Source of the DNA: Cristatella mucedo
Taxonomy: Eukaryota > Bryozoa > Phylactolaemata > Cristatellidae
Assembly: GCA_009760855.2 (NCBI GenBank)
Contig: WPIO01000016.1
Location: 3,270,001-3,334,000 of the forward strand
DNA length: 64,000 nucleotides
Reading direction: 5' to 3'
Made by a program: the position numbers and the translations under genes. Below, piece by piece: positions 1 through 16,250 of the stretch. The notes beneath the pieces are model-generated. The model worked only from the letters and a program-made list of their open reading frames with translations. It made no database searches and was not told the DNA's origin. Position 1 is the first letter of the stretch. Each line of letters starts with the position of its first letter.

Positions 1-239
1 AGATACCGTGATTGAAAGTTCCTGACCTTAAACATGGATCGGACAGATGGCTAGCTGTTTCGGAGAGCATCATCGACAAATTCACACTACTGCACCACCG
101 AGTCTGCATCTCCGAATTCAGTCGCATGCTTGAAGTGTCCCATGCGTAGCGATTTGTCTTATTGTAATTAAGTTTAACGAAATTGACCTACATCCACAAG
201 GATCTAATGTCTGCAAGGCAAGCAGTAAGTATATCAGCT

Positions 240-545
240 GCTTCACCAGATTCTGCCGGTTAAATACAGCAGGATATCGTGAGCATAGAAGTGATGGCCG
301 ATTCCATGGGCTCCATGAATCACTTTTCCTAGCGGCTCGGTAGAAATGGAAAACATCAAAAGGCTGATAGCACACACTTGTAGAACTTCACAGGTGAGCG
401 GTCTGCTGGACGAGTAGGATTTGAACCCCCCACCCAGCACCGGTTCTGCCAGACCGACCGTTGCTCTCAATCGTTCTAGTAGGATATCGCGATCGATAGT
501 GTCAAATGCAGCCTATAGATCGATAGCAGTGGCCGGGTATAACAC
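240..545 (-). pseudogene. L2-type LINE reverse-transcriptase relic
   Basis: Read on the minus strand, this piece gives AAFDTIDRDILLERL followed by VGLAEPVLGGGFKSY and, after frame damage, HGIGHHFYAHDILLYL. This is the order of the reverse-transcriptase core of L2/CR1-type LINEs: the F-D-T-I-D block, then the Y-x-D-D block, here decayed to YAHD. Frameshifts and a mutated catalytic Asp mark it as dead. It lies antisense to the MEGF8-like gene, just upstream of its transmembrane exon, so it is probably intronic. It covers a more 5' part of the element than the many 3' fragments further right. Confidence 0.7.
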
Positions 546-852
546 TCCTGTCATCGTTGCTGCTGTTGGACGTCGTTGGTCACATGAAAAAGAGCACTTT
601 CACACGCGGAGTGCTGGATTCCTCTGCAAATCTTGCGCAGCTCGCATCCAATCGCAAACTCGCCTGCCCCTCCCACCTGCTCCACCGGGAGGGAGGGGCA
701 CCACTGACGCATAGCAGCACTCATCGGCGATCGAAGCCGGCGGTCGCCAGCGGCGCAGCAGTCTCCTCCTCCACCGCCGCTTGGCTCGTTACGCTTGCTG
801 CACGGCTCTCCGTTTGCTGAGCGTGCGCCCTGCCGCGCGTCGTGCGTTTCAG

Positions 853-2099
853 ATCGCTCGTGGCCCCGGCAGGACCACCGCCGGCCGTGTCACGCTGCGC
901 CAGGATCAGGTGGAGATCAACCTGTTCGTCTTTTTTGCCGTGTTCTTTGCGTTCGTGTTCAAGGCCATGTCCATTGCCGCCATTGCGCTCAAGATGCGTC
1001 AGCTGCGCGCCATACAGCGCCGGCAGATGCAGCGGCAGGGCGAGCTCGTGCAGATGGCGTCGAGGCCTTTTGCCAGCGTTATCGCGCATGTCGTCGACGC
1101 CGACGGCTCGTCTGGCGAGCGCGAAGAGGAGGCCGCCGCCACCGAGGCGGACTGCGAGCAGCCGTTGCTATCCAGCCTCGGACCAGGCAGCCGCCGCGGC
1201 GGTGGCGGCAGCATTGACGCAGCAGGCCAACAACAGCAGCAGCAGCAGACGCACCCACGCCAGGCTGCCGCCGGGCCGACAAGCTCCATCAGCGTAAGGC
1301 GCAGCCGGAGAGAGCAGAAGCGAAGGCGCTCGCTCGCTGCATTGGCCTCGACCTCGAGTGCTGCCCGACTTGGCGATGATTGGCTGCCTGCCTTCGCCGC
1401 TCTCTGCCTCGCTGCCTGCGAAGCTGCACGGCCAGTGCAGGCTGCACCTGCGCGGTGGCGCGCTAGCACGCGTGCGCTCGCCTGACGCGTCAGGTCCTTG
1501 CACGTGCGTTGCAGGTGAGACCTTTGGCAGTGGAGCCGCTCGCCGGCGGCTCGTGCGCAGTCGCCACCGTGCTCGTCCGGTTGCCGGGCAACTCGTCTGC
1601 TCCCGTGCTTGGCTGCCTGGGCTCCGTGCTGGTGGCCGTGAAGGGCCCGCTCGCCGTCGCTTCCGCGGCCTTGCCCGCAGCGCAGCAGCAGGCCAAGCTC
1701 GCCAAGAGCGGCGCCGGCGAGCCGGCGCGCCTAGCAAATCGACTGCAGCAGCAGCAGCGGGGTCGAGGACGCAGCAGTGTGCCGGCGGCACGAAGCGCTG
1801 CTCTGCCGGCCTCGCTCGCCACCGCAGCCGCTGCGGTGGCGAGCGGACGAGCTGGTGGCCAGGCTGGAGCAGCCAGCCAAGGAGGCAACCAGCACAGGCA
1901 ACCTCAGCAGCAGCAGCAGCAGCTGCCACGCGGTCAAGGGCAAGTTCGAGGCCAAGCGGGCGGTGGGCGGCGAGCGCAGCAGCGTCCTCTGCCGCTGCCG
2001 CCGACCCGATACGGCGGCTCGCCGAGGCCGCCTGCTGCTGCTGCTTCGGTGGCGCACCGCAGTCGGCTGCCACCGGGCGTGGCTGAGTCATCTACGTGA
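853..2099 (+). CDS. Megf8: MEGF8/attractin-family receptor, C-terminal exons (partial)
   Basis: Two exons are proposed, 853-1293 and 1515-2099 (stop TGA 2097-2099), with a 221-bp intron (GTAAGG donor at 1294, TTGCAG acceptor ending at 1514). Both boundaries are phase 0, and an acceptor TTTCAG ends at 852. The first exon carries VTLRQDQ, a transmembrane segment (visible residues about 22-46, starting INLFVFF), a basic stretch, and MASRPFAS at 1054-1077. That motif is the juxtamembrane signature I recall from attractin and MEGF8. The second exon begins with a block (VEPLAGG, ATVLVRLPG, CLGSVLV) resembling the MEGF8 C-terminus as I recall it. The remainder is Ala/Gln/Arg-rich low complexity. MEGF8 is a large single-pass surface protein that acts with a membrane ubiquitin ligase to tune signalling; its ectodomain exons must lie left of this window. 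Oddities: a Lys falls inside the hydrophobic segment, and the exact exon ends are inferred. Attractin is the alternative. Confidence 0.78.
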
Positions 2100-2715
2100 C
2101 GAATCTTGTGTCTATGCCCTGGTTGGCATTCGCGACAGAGGCGACTCGTTGTAAGCTTCAAGCGACAGAGCCCGACCGTGTGCTCAGCCGTGCATTCCAT
2201 GCCTGTGGCTATTCCGCACGTACTCTCAAGCCCTCACCGGAAGAGGAGGAGGGGCGTGTAGACGGCCGCCGTGTCCGAGGCCTTGCCGTGGACACAGCGA
2301 TGCCGCTGCGCAGCGCTAGTCAGTAACCGCTCGGCTCCATCTGCAGACAGACGTTAGCCGAGTCGTTCGTTCCCCTTGGTCGTTGCAGCGTGTGCACACT
2401 TTTTCCATGCTTTGATGTCGTACAGTTCGCTGCGACCGTGTCGAGACGTGCAGCAACATACCGCCCGCCATGTGTTGACCTCTTGCTGTGCTGCATGTGC
2501 ACTCTAGGCGCTGCTTCCCGACGGCCTCGAGTGTACCGAGCGGGTGCGTACTTGGCGTAGCGGATCGGCTCGTGAATCGAAAGTCGTGGAGAGTTACTGT
2601 CTCTCAAGCTCTGCAATGCCACGCTGCTGTGCTGTTGCCGCCACGGTTTTACCCATGCGCCTCTCATCGAGCTTGCTCCGCAGCAGCTGCAGCTAGACTT
2701 CGTTCTGCGGCTCCA

Positions 2716-2910
2716 ATGTTGCCGCTGGCTGCAATGTTGCTGCTGGCTGTAATGTTTGCACTTGCTGCAATGTTGTCGCTGGCTGCAATGTTGCTGCTTG
2801 CTGCAATGTTGCCACTGGCTGCAATGTTGCTGCTGGCTGTAATGTTTGCACTTGCTGCAATGTTGTTCCTGGCTGCAATGTTGCTGCAGTTGCTGGTTGC
2901 TGCAATGTTG
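2716..2910. repeat. 18-bp minisatellite with 90-bp higher-order period
   Basis: About eleven copies of an 18-bp unit close to GCTGCAATGTTGCTGCTG. A block from 2716 with one TTTGCACTT variant recurs from 2806, so the higher-order period is 90 bp (five units). Because 18 is divisible by 3 all frames stay open and give six-residue hydrophobic repeats; no sign of a genuine gene accompanies them. It lies 0.6 kb past the MEGF8 stop. Confidence 0.85.
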
Positions 2911-3507
2911 CTGGCCTCCCGCAGGCTGCGTGTGTGCTGCTTGCTGCTGTGGCTTCTGCCTTCGGTGGAGGCGTGAGGCAGGCTGAATGCTAATGGTGCT
3001 TTTTATCTAGTTCACAAATTAAATGTTTTGAGTGCATTTCCAAAATGCCTGCCTACTATGCATTCTTATTCCATGCTAGCTGGTGTCTGCCTGACATTGC
3101 CACACTGGTGAATGATGACCGGAAAACACTCGGTGAGTTCTGATTTCTAGCATGCATTAAATCGCTCACACAAGCGAGCAGGCAACGTACACGGAACGAG
3201 AAAAAAGACGGCACAGGAAAAGCTTAAGCATCGTCTGCTGGGATTATGGCACATTCGCATATTCAGCTGCTCACTGCTCAGATGCTCAGATGCTCTGATG
3301 CTCAGATGCATCTGATGCTCGAAGCGCCCGCCGCACGAGAGTCGAGCCTGTGCCACAGCCACTAGCCAAGCATCGACGACCTTCCAGCAGACTTCCGGCG
3401 GCACTCTGACGGGCAATCCGACCTTATTGATGATGCTCTATTCGTGAAATAGGTGGCCACCTGGAAGGCTTGTGCTGCAAGAAACCTGGGGTTTTGTGGT
3501 GCATGAG

Positions 3508-3650
3508 CCATGATAGCTCACTGCTTAAGGTGGCTGCTTTCCACGACCGGGGTCGTGGGTTCGAATACTGCTGTGGGCAATCCTAGCAGTGGTGATAGCC
3601 GTAAAGGCTCTTCTGTCGCTATACAACAGAGGCCGTTAAAACAGCTAGTA
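3508..3650 (+). mobile_element. tRNA-derived SINE, family A
   Basis: This copy has an A-box-like start (TAGCTCACTGCTTAAGG), a B-box (GGTCGTGGGTTCGAATACTG), a body ending AAGGCTCTTCTGTCGCTATA, and a short tail. The same structure recurs at seven other places in the window, which shows it is a dispersed repeat and not a tRNA gene. Confidence 0.8.
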
Positions 3651-5590
3651 TTTGGTTTTATTTTTATGACCACAAATATGTGAGCCCACTTTATGCCACT
3701 ATTCCATTCAGAGACCACAGTCCTGCTAACTTGCCATTTTGCATGTTCTTTCGCACACCTATGCATACATGTTGCTCTTGATTGCAAGCCGTGAAGAAAG
3801 GCAAACGCATCTTTCGTCAAGACCTATCAGTCCACTTCCAGCGTTGGCGTGGATTTACCGGAGACCTAAGATTGCAATTGAAATGCACTTTACTCGGCAG
3901 TCGAATCCGCTGACTTCCTAAGCACGATTCAAGCGATTGAATTCACTGCTGGTCTGGCAGTGAGGCTCTTCCTGCTCCATGTCTACCATCTGCTGGCAAG
4001 AGATTAAGAGCAAGGATCCTGCCGAAAAAAAATAAGTTTTAAAAATACTTCCGACTTGCGTCAGTCTAATAGGATGTACCATCCCACAACCTCCCAGGCT
4101 TGGAATGGTAGCTGGCGTGCCACGTTTTTCGCATGCCAATAATATCGATGTCCGTTGGTTGCGTGTAGCCGGTCTTGTCCGTTGGCGAATGCGATCTGCA
4201 TATGGAAATGCACGCTCCCGTGGCATCCATCCACTGGTTGTTGGCAGTTGTGCACTGGTGCAATCGTAATGACACCGGGCTCAGGTGGACTCGCTGGACG
4301 GAAGATGTGCAGCCTTCTGCTGCGGCTAGTGCTGATGATGGATCATCCAAGCTGATCGAGCAAGCTACAAGCGCCACCCCTACAGTCTCCAGATCCGTCG
4401 ACATCTCCTGCCGAGTGCAGCGACACAAACCAGCCACTTGCTTCCTAGATCCTACCCACTCGTCGGTAACGCTTGTAAGCACCCCACACCATGCTAACGC
4501 AGCAGCGGTTTGTAGAATTAGCAGCCAATCGCTATCCTTCTGGATCCTTCAGGCGTAGCCGACCCCCCCCCCCTTCGCAGAGCAGCTGCTCTCCTATTGA
4601 CCTCTCCTCTGCGCTGGCTGGAGCTCCCGCCAATTCGTCTGCGACGATTGATCGAGAGGCTCCGACTACACATTGCTTTCGGCAGTGCTCGCACATGCGA
4701 TGCTCACCATTCAAACGGATTGCCAGGGAATCGCTCGCTCGGCTGCCCGGCAACCCATCTTCGCCGTCTGCACAGACCGTTTACTGATAGCCATCAGACA
4801 GCTGCGGCAGCTCTGCTGCTGCTCACAGGGCGAGCAGGCCTAGCTCAGTTCGCAGGCACGATGTGTGACAGCCCTTTTCACATAGCCATTTGCATTCGAG
4901 AGAGTGACTCCGAATGCTATAGCAGCCGGCTGTACTGGCTCGGGCCACCAGCCACATACCTTTGACACAGCAATGCTAGGCAAGACAAGGCTAGGGCAAC
5001 TTTGCCAGAGCAGATTGAGTAGGAGGAATATAAGGGGCCCCTTGCGTCGATGGCTGCTGCTTGCTTCACTCAAGGGCAAGCTGCTAGCAGGATAGGAGGC
5101 AGGAGCCTGCACACAATCGACGTCTAGGGTCACTGTGCGGTCTAGGGTCACCGAGCTGGCAGCAGCTTGTGGTGGTTCACTTTTTCGAAAAAAGCAGAGT
5201 CATATAACGGCCACCCGCATGGCTAGAGGGTGCCCGCATGCAACGTCTGACCTCTGGCCTCCGAAGCCAAAGGCATGATAAATCTGCATCGTCGCCACTA
5301 TGGCAGCTAGTGTGCCAGCGGCCACTTTCACCACCAGTCGCTGCAATGAGGTTGTTAGGCCAGGCACAGCAGTCATTAGCACAGCAGCATCTCGGCAGGC
5401 AGGCCCCCTACTGCTTGCTGTAGCCGTGCTCTGCTGTATATGCGACCGGTGCCTTCAAGCCAAAGCCTGGTTCGTGCAGACCCCCATCAGCAGCTGCTGG
5501 TACAGTGGGGCGGCAGGCCGAGTTCGGTGCGGCCCAAGCATGCCCGTGCAGCACACACGATCGCTCTGGCAAGTCCTCGATAGCTCTGGG
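3651..5590. other. Intergenic, no supported gene
   Basis: Open frames up to 138 codons occur, but none shows recognisable domains, plausible exon boundaries or family similarity. I see no mobile-element signature here. Confidence 0.5.
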
Positions 5591-5591
5591 C

Positions 5592-5597
5592 TTTATT
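5592..5597 (-). terminator. Candidate poly(A) signal of innexin A
   Basis: AATAAA on the minus strand, about 0.9 kb past the innexin A stop. Open frames over 5487-6447 on that strand would then be 3' UTR sequence. This is a hexamer match only; cleavage was not observed. Confidence 0.35.
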
Positions 5598-6484
5598 TGG
5601 TACAAATAATAAACGAGATGTAGAAAGCAGCTTTCTCTGTCCGAGTGCACACAAACGTACACACACACACACGAGCACCAACCGGAAGACTCCTGTAATG
5701 GAGTACAAGCCGCTCGTGCTGCAGTCCAAGAACAGAGCAGCAGTGTCTAGACGATTATTATTATTACACATATAGTTGCATGATGAATTTTTACAAAGAA
5801 CAAAAGCTTGCATAGATCGCCATATCCGTACGGATGCTTTGTGTGTAAGTAGGTACACTCTTGCATAGATATTCAGTGACATGGACCCAAAACCGAGCGA
5901 GGTGGCAGCAGATTTGCTAAATCGACTCGGCGAGTGCTTGCATAAAAGAGCTTGCACGGCAATGAAGCCAGTGGCCACTGGCAATAACATGGTGTAAAAT
6001 AGCACCGACGGGAAGACGGTACAAAAATATAGTTGGTCGACACACTTCACTGGCTATAAACGCCCGAGCACAGCCGACACAGTTCAGCGGATATAAATGC
6101 CCGAGCACAGCCTGCCGAAGCAACGCCACCTGCTTGGTGCACCTGCACTTATACATGTATGCAACCCAGTAGCAGCAGCAGCTGCTGCAAGACAACCGAG
6201 GACAGACGACCAGCAGACAGAGAGCTACGCATACGAGGAATGAATCTATCAATCTAATGGTGCACAATATTGCTACGCGGCAAGCATAGCGCGCAGGCCC
6301 CGGGGCGCTTGGTGCCGCGCCGAGCGCAGCCCGTACGAGCTCACTCCATCGAGCGGCCGGCCATCTTTTCCTGCGAGGCGAAGCAGACGCTGCCACCGCC
6401 GAACCCACCGCTGCCGAGCAGACTGCCCGCGGGCGGCGGCAGCTCATCTGACGCGCTGCCGCCTCCGAGCGCCGCCACAGCCGC

Positions 6485-9400
6485 CTAGATGTCCTGCTTG
6501 GATGGCAGCAGCGACGGCAGCGCCTCGGCTGTCTTGGACACGTTGGCCACGAAGTTGTCCCACAGCGAGCAGACGAGCTCGGCTGCCGTCAGGTCGCTCA
6601 CGTGCTTGGCCGCCATGCGAAGCACGAACATGCCGTCGCGGCGCAAGTAGCGGTTGGCAAACTCGTCGATCATCTTGCGCTCACGCTCGGCGTCCTCGCC
6701 GTGCAGGCGCGACATGACGCGCAGGTACTTGTTGACGAACCTGGGCGAGAGCGCGAGGCGGGCGAAAGAAATTGAGGCGTGCAGTGAGTGGAAAGTGATA
6801 GGGGCGCGCGCCTAAGATTGCCGCCGAAGCAGCGAGACAAGCTTGGCCAGCCAAGGAGTGGAGGCCGATGTGGAGGCGGCGGGTGCCGTCGAGCCAGACG
6901 AGAGCTGCTGCTGCGGCTGCTGCGGCTGCTGCGGCTCCTCCTCACCTGATGTTGCTGCTGGGCGTGATGGTGAAGAGCCAGATGAGCAGGCCGAGGATGG
7001 ACATGATCGAGATGAACACGAGCCACCACCACATAAATATGTAGATTTTCTCGTTGAACAGATTGTAAGGCAGCACACATTGGACCGTGTAGTTGTGCAA
7101 ATTCGCGCCCAGCTTGCGGACCTGAAGCGAAGCAAACTCGCCTATGCAGACGTTTCGGCGGGCATGCCAGGCCATCGTGCGTCACGGCTCGCGATACGGC
7201 TTTGAAGTCGACCGGCCGCTATCGGTGGACGGGCGACATGGCAAAGTGGCGTCGCCGGGGCCGCCCAGATACCCCTGCCAGGCGGTGAGGGGGCGCGGAG
7301 CTGCCAGCTGCTGCCGCTGTTCATCCTCCCAGGGGAGGCTCAGGGCGCCCGGGAGCCTGCCGACCATCGGGCACGGGGCAGGGAAAAAAGCCATCGGGCG
7401 GAGCTCGAGCGATCGGCAGCAGATTGGGGGCGGCAGAGGAGGAGGCGGCCGCTGACCTGGTAGTCGCAGAGGGTGATCCGCGGGAAGAACGGCGACGCTT
7501 CCCAACCTTTCCTGTTCACCAAGTCACTGACCACCTTGAGCCCATACAGGTGATAGCCGGCGCCAATGACCCAGTTGAGCGCGAACAGCTGGAAGAGCGC
7601 TACTGAGATGTGCATCAGCTTGGTGACAAGGTAGAGGATGAACAGGTAGTTGCCGTATCGCTTGCCACACATGCAGCACTTCTCCTCGTAGTGCTTTCGA
7701 AAGCGGGCCACCAGCCCGTCTCGGTACTCCCGACGATAGCCTGTCGATGGGCAAACGGCACGCCGCAATCACTCCGGGCCGCCTGGCAGGTGCCACCGGC
7801 GGTTGGGCTCTCAAACGAGAGCTCTTAGCAGCATGCGCGTGCCAAAGCAGACGAACCGAGCAGGCGATCGAGGTGCAGCGTCAGGTAGCGTATCACGCTG
7901 TCCCGCTTGTCCGGGTTGATCAGGTCGGAGTTGTTGCACGTGGTCACAATCTGGTGGACGTCGTAGCCTCCTTCCTTGCTCAAAACCTGAGACGGGACGA
8001 GTCGGGAGCGGCGGCAACGGCCATTAAAAGCTGCCAAGAATTCACTGGCGAATGCGGCCGCACCAGCAGCAGCAGCAGGCCCCACGCGAGCCAGCAGCTC
8101 GACTGCAGCGCTCGATCAGCTGCAGCTGCCCCGCTACGCACCTTCCATATGAGCATGGGCATACTGAAGAGGAGCGCCTGGAAGGCGAGGATGATGGGCG
8201 TCCATTGATAGTAAGTGATCTCCTTGTCCTTGCGCTCTGTCAGCTTCGGAATGTTCTCGCTCATCGGCACATAGTAAGTGTTCTTTATCCAACAGTATTG
8301 GTCCGTGTATTTTACCCACTGGCCAGTGAACTCAGCAGGGGTCCAGCAGTCGATGGGATCGCCCACATAAACGCCTGAACGGGAGCGAGGCAAAGTCGTG
8401 ACAATGTGACATGGTCAGCTGCCGCAGCTCTGCCATCAGCAGGGGCACAGCTCCTCGTGGGCGGCTAGATCTGCATCTCTCTGTCCCTCCCTCCTCCCAG
8501 CAACAGCACAGGCTGCACTGGCCAGCACCAGACTACACTGCCACAGAGTGTGGGCAATGATTTGGGGTTTCTAAATTACTAATTAATGACTCGTTGGCCA
8601 CTTGCGAACACGAGCCCAGTAATGAAGCCCTGCCCCAAAAGTGGAAGCCCGAAACGAAAGACAAACAGACAACTTGTACAGCTCGTTGGTGGGTCGGTCG
8701 AAACCTCTCAGCATCAGTCACCATAAGGCTGAGGTAGCCAAAGCAAGCCAAAAAGTGGGCTAAAAAATGCCAGCAATGGCGATACTTGCCCTCCACCATG
8801 CCCGAGACTGGTCTCAGGTGCTACACTAATACAGCCCACTAAAACGTAGGTCGATGTGTGCCTGATCCTAGGTATGACGCATGTGTGCACGATCGTATGT
8901 ATGCACGATCGTATGTATGCACGATCGTATGTATGCACGAACGTATGTATGCACGAACGTAAGTATGTACGAACGTATGTATGTACGATCGTATGTATGA
9001 CGTGCGTCTGATCCTAGGTTTGACGATCGTCTGCTGAGACCACTCTGCCTGAATGAAAAAAAGTCAGCTTCTTATGGTGTTGATGCATCGCAAAACGCCT
9101 TCATATTTATGGGGGCATGGTCATTGTGCTCATGCGAGAAACGGCATCATCCATAGATTAGCCGTCGCCAGCCTCTCAGCCACGCACCCACCGACTCTCA
9201 GTGGGTGCAGGATTTCAATCAGCAGAGAGAGAGCATGTGAGTCCTTCAAAATAACCACCTCGAGATTCATTCATTCGTCTGTTGGCAATGGTTGAGGGGA
9301 TACTCGGCAAGACAAAGCCGCAGGCCCATTCCAATTGTCTGAACCACACAAAACATTCAAAATGGCTGCAGTTTACACAGGATACGATCGCCAAGCAACA

Positions 9401-9621
9401 GCAGGCAGGCAGGCTAGGGTCACATGGCCATTCGTGATAATGCAAGATTCGTGGCCATTCTGCAGGCGCCACTGCTGCTGCTGCTCACCTCCACTGACGA
9501 GAATCGAGAACACGAGGCAGATGGCCACCGAGTATCTGCTGCTCAAACGATCGTAGCCATCGTCGTCACCACGATTGAGCATGTTGACGCCATTCTTGAC
9601 AGCTTCGATGAAGCTGGCCAT
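6485..9621 (-). CDS. Innexin A, gap-junction/hemichannel protein (403 aa, 6 coding exons)
   Basis: The join is complement of 9489-9621, 8142-8374, 7857-7986, 7457-7740, 6946-7121 and 6485-6740: 1212 nt, no internal stop, TAG at 6487-6485. Innexins are four-pass proteins that form gap junctions or hemichannels in the plasma membrane. Seen: a short cytoplasmic N-terminus (MASFIEAV); TM1 about 30-44; first extracellular loop with YVGDPIDCW (Cys54) and YCW (Cys72); the family motif YYQW at 99-102 leading into TM2; TM3 about 197-220; second loop with Cys257 and Cys275; then TVQC, NLFNEK and WWW (291-293) entering TM4. The two paired loop cysteines are the innexin hallmark. Intron phases are 1, 0, 1, 0, 2, all with GT-AG ends; the intron 3 donor GTTCGT is weak. 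The length is normal for the family. The acceptor TTGCAG directly precedes the ATG, so any 5' UTR exon is unplaced. It converges on the MEGF8-like gene and precedes innexin B on the same strand. Confidence 0.94.
8858..9022. repeat. 16-bp tandem repeat in innexin A intron 1
   Basis: About seven copies of GTATGTATGCACGATC, with GATC/GAAC variants, fill roughly 8886-9000. The array is flanked on both sides by the related string CTGATCCTAGGTATGACG (second copy TTTGACG). It lies in the 1114-bp first intron, 0.5 kb from exon 1. Confidence 0.85.
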
Positions 9622-14200
<4,579 letters not shown>

Positions 14201-14725
14201 AATTAGACGACCACATCAGCTTCGCAATCAAGTTCTTTGGCTCCAGCCTATCTCTCAGATCTACTCGCCCACCACGTTAAGCATCGTTCCACCCGCTTTT
14301 CGGAATCCAACAGTCTACCAATACCTCGTACAAACCTTTGTCAATCAATCAATACCTTTGCAGACCGTGCATTTAGTTCGTATGCTCCCAAAGCCTGGAA
14401 CTCACTCCCGACTTGCATCAGATCATCCCCTGACTTGACCACATTTAAAAAGAACTTAAAAACACCAATTAAGGACAGCATTTAGTTGGTCCCTGTGATT
14501 CGTCCTCCATGTACTTATGCATGCTGACACTGTGCATGCTGTCACTAACCACATTTGCATGCTGACCCTGTGCATGTCACCCCTAACCATGTTATTTGTT
14601 GTTTATCAAGCATGATATTACTCACGGTTCAATTGCATTTCCCTTTGCAGCAAATGTAAAGCGCCTAGGGAGAGATTGAGTTCTCTGAGGGCACTTTATC
14701 AAGTGCGTTATTATTATAATTATTA
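14201..14725 (+). mobile_element. L2-type LINE 3' fragment, internally deleted
   Basis: The start matches the LINE string GACGACCACATCAGC, then jumps to the far C-terminal coding part (LAPAYLSDLL, AFSSYAPKAWNSLPTCI), so several hundred bases are deleted relative to the copy at 27285-28382. The 3' UTR, the AAAGCGCC/GGGCGCTTT hairpin and a short ATT-rich tail follow. Confidence 0.88.
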
Positions 14726-14848
14726 CTATCCTCTAGGCTGGGTGGCTGCAAGCGACAGCCTCACGTGCAGCCCAAGGAGTGCGACCGCGCGGGGCCAGGG
14801 GTCAAGGTCGCAGACGAACAGGTGTGCTAGGATATTTAAGTCGCCACG

Positions 14849-14854
14849 TTTATT
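14849..14854 (-). terminator. Candidate poly(A) signal of innexin B
   Basis: AATAAA on the minus strand, about 0.64 kb past the innexin B stop. Hexamer match only. Confidence 0.35.
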
Positions 14855-15487
14855 GTTCTATGTGAAGCCAGCACGAGGCGGCGGCCCCACGGGCAGCAGC
14901 AGCAGCAGCGCTGGACCACGGCTGGCCGGCGCTCAGGCACGACAGGCACCATCGGATGTGGTGGCTAGCAGCAGCAGCAGCACAGCCTCCTCGATCGGCG
15001 GCATACAGACAACTTGCATAGACAAAAATTGGGTGGCCGTCGCCTTGGCTTTCAACGATCGGCCAAGCAAGGAAAGCATTCTAGCCAAGCGATTGCCTCT
15101 GCCGTCAGGGCGACGGCAGAGGCGGGATGAAGGGGCGGCGGCAGCTAGGAAGCGCTGCGCCGGCGCTGCACTTGCTCGAGCCGAGCGCCGACTCAGAGCT
15201 GCCATTGCTGCTGCTGCTGCTGTAGCCACCGCGCTCCTGCAGAGGCTGCCGAGGTCCCTTGACAAGTAAGCTAGGAGACGTACAAAAAAATCGCTCAAGT
15301 GAAAAGTCGGGGCCATAGCAGCCGAGCTGCCGCCGGCCGCTGCTGCCGCAGCAAACACGCCTCAGCACGGCAAGCATGGAAGCACGGAGAGCCGAAGGCT
15401 GCGTCGTCGCCTGCGGTCCGTGCTGGGCGTGATTTCGTCCCGTCGTCGCTGCCGTCGTCCCGTCGGCGAGCACGCACGACCCGGCGC

Positions 15488-16182
15488 CTAGGGCGTGTAG
15501 TTGTTGTCCGAGCCGCTGGACGCGCGTCGACCGATCAGCGGGCTGACCGTGGTCGGCGCCACTGCCTTGTCGTAGTTCTCGTCGCACCACTTGTCGTAGA
15601 GAGCCGCCATTATCTCGCCACCAATGGCGTCGTTCGTGTTCTTCGTGATGAGCCGCATCATGAACACGCCGTCATCCTTCAGGTAGTTGTCGGCGAACTC
15701 GCGAGCGGCCTGCTCGTCCTTGTCGCTCTTGACGCGCAGCATGATGTGCAGGTACTTGCTCACGAACGCTCGCTTGGCGCCGGGCGCCATCGTTCGGCCC
15801 ACCCACAGGAGGAAGCCTGTCAAATGAGCGAGAAGAGAGTTGAGAGGCGAGATTCGAGTGCAGCAAGCGCTTTGCAGCAAGCGCTTTGCAGCAAGCGCTT
15901 TGCAGCAAGCGCTTTGCAGCAAGCGCTTTGCAGCAAGCGCTTTGCAGCAAGCGCTTTGCAGCAAGCGCTTTGCAGCAAGCGCTTTGCAGCAAGCGCTTTG
16001 CAGCAGCGCTTTGCAGCTAGCGCTTTGCAGCAAGCCCTTTGCAGCAAGCGCTTTGCAGCAAGCGCTTTGCAGCAAGCGCTTTTTGCAGCAAGCGCTTTGC
16101 AGCAAGCGCTTTGCAGCAAGCGCTTTGCAGCAAGCGCTTTGCAGCAAGCGCTTTGCAGCAAGCGCTTTGCAGCAAGCGCTTT

Positions 16183-16250
<68 letters not shown>

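Noticed and set aside
1168-2091. 307-codon open frame on the minus strand opposite the MEGF8-like exons
   Set aside because: Ala/Arg-rich shadow of a GC-rich CAG/CTG region; the + strand carries the recognisable motifs.
2488-2976. 162-codon frame with Met-Leu-Leu-Leu-Ala-Ala repeats, apparently a membrane protein
   Set aside because: It is produced by the 18-bp minisatellite; all frames are open there and no non-repeat domain is attached.
4061-4482. 138-codon minus-strand frame
   Set aside because: No recognised domain or splice context; compatible with a chance frame.
5487-6447. 187- and 176-codon frames just past innexin A
   Set aside because: They overlap each other, match no family, and lie where the innexin A 3' UTR is expected.
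6741-6945. Pro/Gln/Ser-rich extension if innexin A intron 5 were retained
   Set aside because: Read in the innexin frame, retention meets a TGA at the donor itself; removing the intron restores homology (FVNKYL matches FVSKYL in innexin B).
15860-16183. CRISPR-like array of short repeats
   Set aside because: Units are contiguous, with no unique spacers, inside an intron of an animal gene; it is a minisatellite.
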